Assembly (NCBI GenBank): GCA_030601545.1 | Contig: JAUVTM010000086.1 | Coordinates: 1-7,960, forward strand | Length of the DNA: 7,960 nt | Direction: 5' to 3' | Origin: Syntrophobacterales bacterium | Lineage (GTDB): Bacteria; Desulfobacterota; Syntrophobacteria; BM002 | In this document: positions 5,880 to 7,960 of the stretch, in pieces | Position numbering within the stretch: the stretch's first letter is position 1 | Layout: each line of letters starts with the position of its first letter | Notes under the pieces: generated by a model | Seen by the model: the letters and a program-made list of their open reading frames with translations, nothing else | Database searches by the model: none | Told to the model about the DNA's origin: nothing | Translations under genes and position numbers: made by a program

Positions 5880-5939
5880 GGGCTCGCCCTGTTAAATGTC
5901 GCTTTGCGACCCCGAACGGGGACTTAACAGGGCGAGCCC
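5880..5939. repeat. 60-bp branched palindrome between binding-protein and permease genes
   Basis: A perfect 16-bp outer stem (5880-5895 with 5924-5939) encloses two smaller hairpins. One is gtcgc-ttt-gcgac (5898-5910); the other is a 4-5 bp stem ccccg-aa-cgggg (5910-5921, sharing its first base). The result is a cloverleaf-like RNA or a DNA cruciform. There is no U-tract on either side, so it is not an intrinsic terminator. It begins 38 bases after the binding-protein stop. In binding-protein operons, intergenic palindromes (as between malE and malF of E. coli) are known to stabilise upstream mRNA and reduce downstream yield; that role here is inference. Confidence 0.8.
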
Positions 5940-6014
5940 CAGTTCGCTCGAATATCAAGCAGGAGATTTACCCTCAGGGCTCGTTAACTTACAACATGTT
6001 GGTAAGAAACTGAA

Positions 6015-6071
6015 GGTGTCAGGTGTCAGGGAGCAAAAGCGAAAACACTGAAACCTGAACACTGAAACCTG
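6015..6071. repeat. Short tandem repeats, partly complementary to each other
   Basis: Two copies of ggtgtca (6015-6021, 6022-6028) are followed by two perfect 14-bp copies of aacactgaaacctg (6044-6057, 6058-6071). The two groups are imperfectly complementary (gtgtcagg against cctgaacac), so the block can also fold on itself. It is non-coding, in the gap before the permease gene. The remainder of the gap (6072-6151) contains a 12-bp palindrome, aacggcgccgtt, at 6104-6115 and no gene. Confidence 0.7.
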
Positions 6072-6151
6072 CGGACTTAGCTTTTTGATACACACGCTGC
6101 ATTAACGGCGCCGTTTGCTTCCAGATCGTCCGACTTAGTAAGGGTTTTGAT

Positions 6152-7828
6152 ATGACTCGCGGCAATCTCTTGCTGTCAACAGTTCTGTGGTCGATTATTG
6201 CCTTCTTTGTGATTTATCCGCTGTCAATTCTGGTGCTGGAAAGCTTCAAAATCGCCGCAACCGACAGCTGGGGCATAAGCAATTATCTGGAGTTCTTCCA
6301 AGACGCGTATTATCTGAAAACCTTTGGAAACACCTTGGTCCTGAGCACGCTGGTGCTCCTGACCACCACCTTGTTCGGAATACCCCTGTCGTACATCATG
6401 GCGCGATACCGACAGTGGGGGAAGACAGTTTTCACGGCCCTAATCCTTTTGCCCATTGTTTTGCCCGCTTACGCCGGCGTATTTGCCTTCATAATCTTTT
6501 TCGGCAGGTTTGGAACTCTGAATCTGCTCCTTATGGAAGCGGGGTTGATCAAGGCACCCATAAATTTCATCTACGGGCTTCACGGGCTGGTATTCGTTCA
6601 ATCCCTGCACATGCTCCCTTTTATCGTCCTTAGTCTTTCCGCAGGTTTCACCGACATAGACCCCTGCTTTGAAGAAGCCGCGGAAGTCGAGGGAGCCAGC
6701 GGCTTTCGGAGATTCCTCACAGTCACTTTGCCTCTCTGCACTCCAACCTATTTGGCGGGTGCCGTCATCGTATTCCTGTGGCCCTTTACGGACTGGCTCA
6801 CGCCATTGATTTTGGGGCAGATAGACTTTCTGCCCTCGGTTGCCTACATCAACATCGCCTATCACTTTACCGATATGCATCGCAAGTACATGGGGATCGT
6901 GGCGGTGGTCGTTTCTTCAATCGTTTGCATTTTCCTCTTTTTGCTCGCCAGGTGGTGGGTCGAGAGGAAAAAGTATACCGGCCTCTCGAAAGGGACAACG
7001 GCTGAAGGGAGAGTGATCGAGCCAGGCCCGTTGCTGAAAGTGGCCTCGTATGTGTACATGATTTTTATTTCCCTCGTCGTCCTGCTAATTCCGGTGGTGC
7101 TGGGGTTATCCGCTTTTTCCAGAAGATGGGTCCTTGAGCCGTTTCCAACCTATTGGACGCTCGAAAATTTCAGAGTAATCCTACTGGAAAGCCCGCTCCT
7201 GATAAAAAATTCCTTCCTCTTCAGCGGGATAGCCCTGGTTTTCGGGATCGCCTTCGGGCTTCCAGCCGCCTATCTCATCGTGCGCACCCGTGTCCCGGGG
7301 AGAAATGCGCTCGATTTCGTGATCACACTGATGCTGGCATTCCCGGGTATCGCGGTCGGGGTGAGTTATCTCCTGGGTTTTTGGCAAACCATACCCTTGG
7401 CCAGGCATTGGATCATCATGGCGCTGGCCCTGTTTGCCCGGCGGCTCCCATACTTTTTGCGGATGGCTCATGCCTCTTACTTGCAGTTGGATATTTCGCT
7501 CGAGGAGGCCTCCGAAGTATCGGGCGCGGGCAAACTCAAAACTTTTCTGAGCATATCTTTGCCTTTGCTGGTCAAAGGGGTGCTCGTCGGTGTGGTGATG
7601 TTTTTCATCATGGCGTTCCAGGAGATCTCCACCGCCATATTCCTTTATCGAGGCGGATGGGAAACCTTGCCCATAGGAATCTATTTGAACTGGCACCGCG
7701 GCATGGAGTTCGGGATCGCAGCGGCCATGGCTTTTCTGATGATTGTGATCACCTTTATCCTTCTGCTGATCATATCAAAAATCAGTGGGGGCGTCCTCAA
7801 AGCAGCCTGGGGTCCCGGTGGCACGTAA
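6152..7828 (+). CDS. ABC transporter permease, two fused membrane domains (FbpB-like)
   Basis: This inner-membrane protein forms the whole translocation channel: two BPD_transp_1 domains are fused in 558 residues, as in ferric-iron FbpB/AfuB and related importers. Domain 1 has its EAA-loop, EEAAEVEGAS, at residues 174-183, followed by FRRFLTVTLPL. Domain 2 repeats it as EEASEVSGAG at 451-460, followed by LKTFLSISLPL. These loops dock on the ATPase. Hydrophobic segments are near 8-30, 60-85, 93-117, 143-165, 200-222, 247-269, 299-321, 353-377, 387-409, 420-430, 473-492 and 522-542, roughly six per half. A hydrophilic linker (about 270-295) joins the halves. ATG 6152 follows a modest aaggg site 7 bases upstream. 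The binding-protein gene ends 309 bases earlier and the ATPase gene follows after 26 bases, so all three form one importer operon. Confidence 0.93.
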   Translation: MTRGNLLLSTVLWSIIAFFVIYPLSILVLESFKIAATDSWGISNYLEFFQDAYYLKTFGNTLVLSTLVLLTTTLFGIPLSYIMARYRQWGKTVFTALILLPIVLPAYAGVFAFIIFFGRFGTLNLLLMEAGLIKAPINFIYGLHGLVFVQSLHMLPFIVLSLSAGFTDIDPCFEEAAEVEGASGFRRFLTVTLPLCTPTYLAGAVIVFLWPFTDWLTPLILGQIDFLPSVAYINIAYHFTDMHRKYMGIVAVVVSSIVCIFLFLLARWWVERKKYTGLSKGTTAEGRVIEPGPLLKVASYVYMIFISLVVLLIPVVLGLSAFSRRWVLEPFPTYWTLENFRVILLESPLLIKNSFLFSGIALVFGIAFGLPAAYLIVRTRVPGRNALDFVITLMLAFPGIAVGVSYLLGFWQTIPLARHWIIMALALFARRLPYFLRMAHASYLQLDISLEEASEVSGAGKLKTFLSISLPLLVKGVLVGVVMFFIMAFQEISTAIFLYRGGWETLPIGIYLNWHRGMEFGIAAAMAFLMIVITFILLLIISKISGGVLKAAWGPGGT

Positions 7829-7854
7829 AAAATAGAGCTAAGGAGACAAATTGA

Positions 7855-7960
7855 ATGGCATTTATAGAGGTCCGCAACCTGTTCAAGCGCTTTAAGAAAG
7901 TAGTGGCAGTCAATCACATAGACCTTGAAGTGAAAGAGGGAGAAATGTTAACGCTCCTGG
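7855..7960 (+). CDS. ABC transporter ATP-binding protein, N-terminal fragment (runs off right edge)
   Basis: The first 35 codons of the ATPase that powers the importer. The protein begins MAFIEVRNLFKRF and continues to KEGEMLTLL, the standard beginning of the PotA/FbpC/UgpC class: a first strand, an A-loop-like aromatic region (F11 and F14) and a GE-hLTLL strand directly ahead of the Walker A loop, which falls just past the window. ATG 7855 is preceded by aaggag 9 bases upstream. An in-frame TTG lies nearby at 7852 only if counted differently, and it is not needed. It is 26 bases downstream of the permease stop, consistent with co-transcription. The family call is secure from position and the strand pattern; the substrate class is not. 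Confidence 0.88.
   Translation, partial: MAFIEVRNLFKRFKKVVAVNHIDLEVKEGEMLTLL

Noticed and set aside
5880..5939. tRNA gene suggested by the cloverleaf-like folding
   Set aside because: The outer stem is 16 bp, there are only two inner hairpins, and neither a T-loop sequence (ttcnanc in context) nor an anticodon arm of correct size is present.
5880..5939. Intrinsic terminator after the binding-protein gene
   Set aside because: No run of T's follows the stem on either strand.
7153..7854. 233-codon plus-strand open frame and 171-codon minus-strand frame inside the permease gene
   Set aside because: Out-of-frame shadows of the conserved permease; no hydrophobic pattern or motif of their own.

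Overview
The window looks like a bacterial chromosome segment of moderate GC content (about 50-55% in genes by eye). It has Gram-negative features: a periplasmic binding-protein ABC transporter with a Sec signal peptide and membrane-associated anaerobic glycerol-3-phosphate dehydrogenase subunits. GlpA/GlpB, a cobalamin riboswitch and intergenic regions full of palindromes would fit an anaerobic bacterium, perhaps a Desulfobacterota-type lineage. That placement is a guess; no marker gene is present.

Left third, minus strand, read right to left. A damaged 3' end of an ABC-transporter ATPase gene (3736-3880) lies directly in front of glpA (2189-3730). glpA is followed with no gap by glpB (899-2188). 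These encode the catalytic FAD subunit (with a [2Fe-2S] BFD-like tail) and the second flavoprotein subunit of anaerobic glycerol-3-phosphate dehydrogenase. The usual third gene, glpC, does not follow. Instead a hairpin overlaps the glpB stop, then comes a cobalamin riboswitch (about 660-830) with a well-formed intrinsic terminator as expression platform (561-596). Beyond it, after about 300 bases packed with short palindromic repeats, starts an unrecognised gene (1-246, cut by the window edge). That gene or something after it is the candidate B12-controlled cargo.

Middle (3881-4540), a long gene-free stretch. It holds a 188-bp foldback element with perfect 24-bp inverted ends (3953-4140) and the divergent upstream regions of glpA (left) and the ABC operon (right).

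Right half, plus strand. An ABC importer operon encodes a substrate-binding protein of the Fe3+/AfuA-like type with an unusual helical C-terminal extension (4541-5842), a fused two-domain permease (6152-7828), and the start of the ATPase (7855 to the window end). The 309-bp gap between binding protein and permease contains a 60-bp branched palindrome and small tandem repeats. These may lower downstream expression or stabilise the upstream mRNA, so that the binding protein is made in excess. The substrate cannot be read from the sequence.

Most noteworthy: the B12 riboswitch-terminator ahead of an unknown protein; the eroded ABC ATPase tail showing that glpAB once belonged to a transporter operon; the 188-bp foldback element; and the binding protein's extra C-terminal domain.
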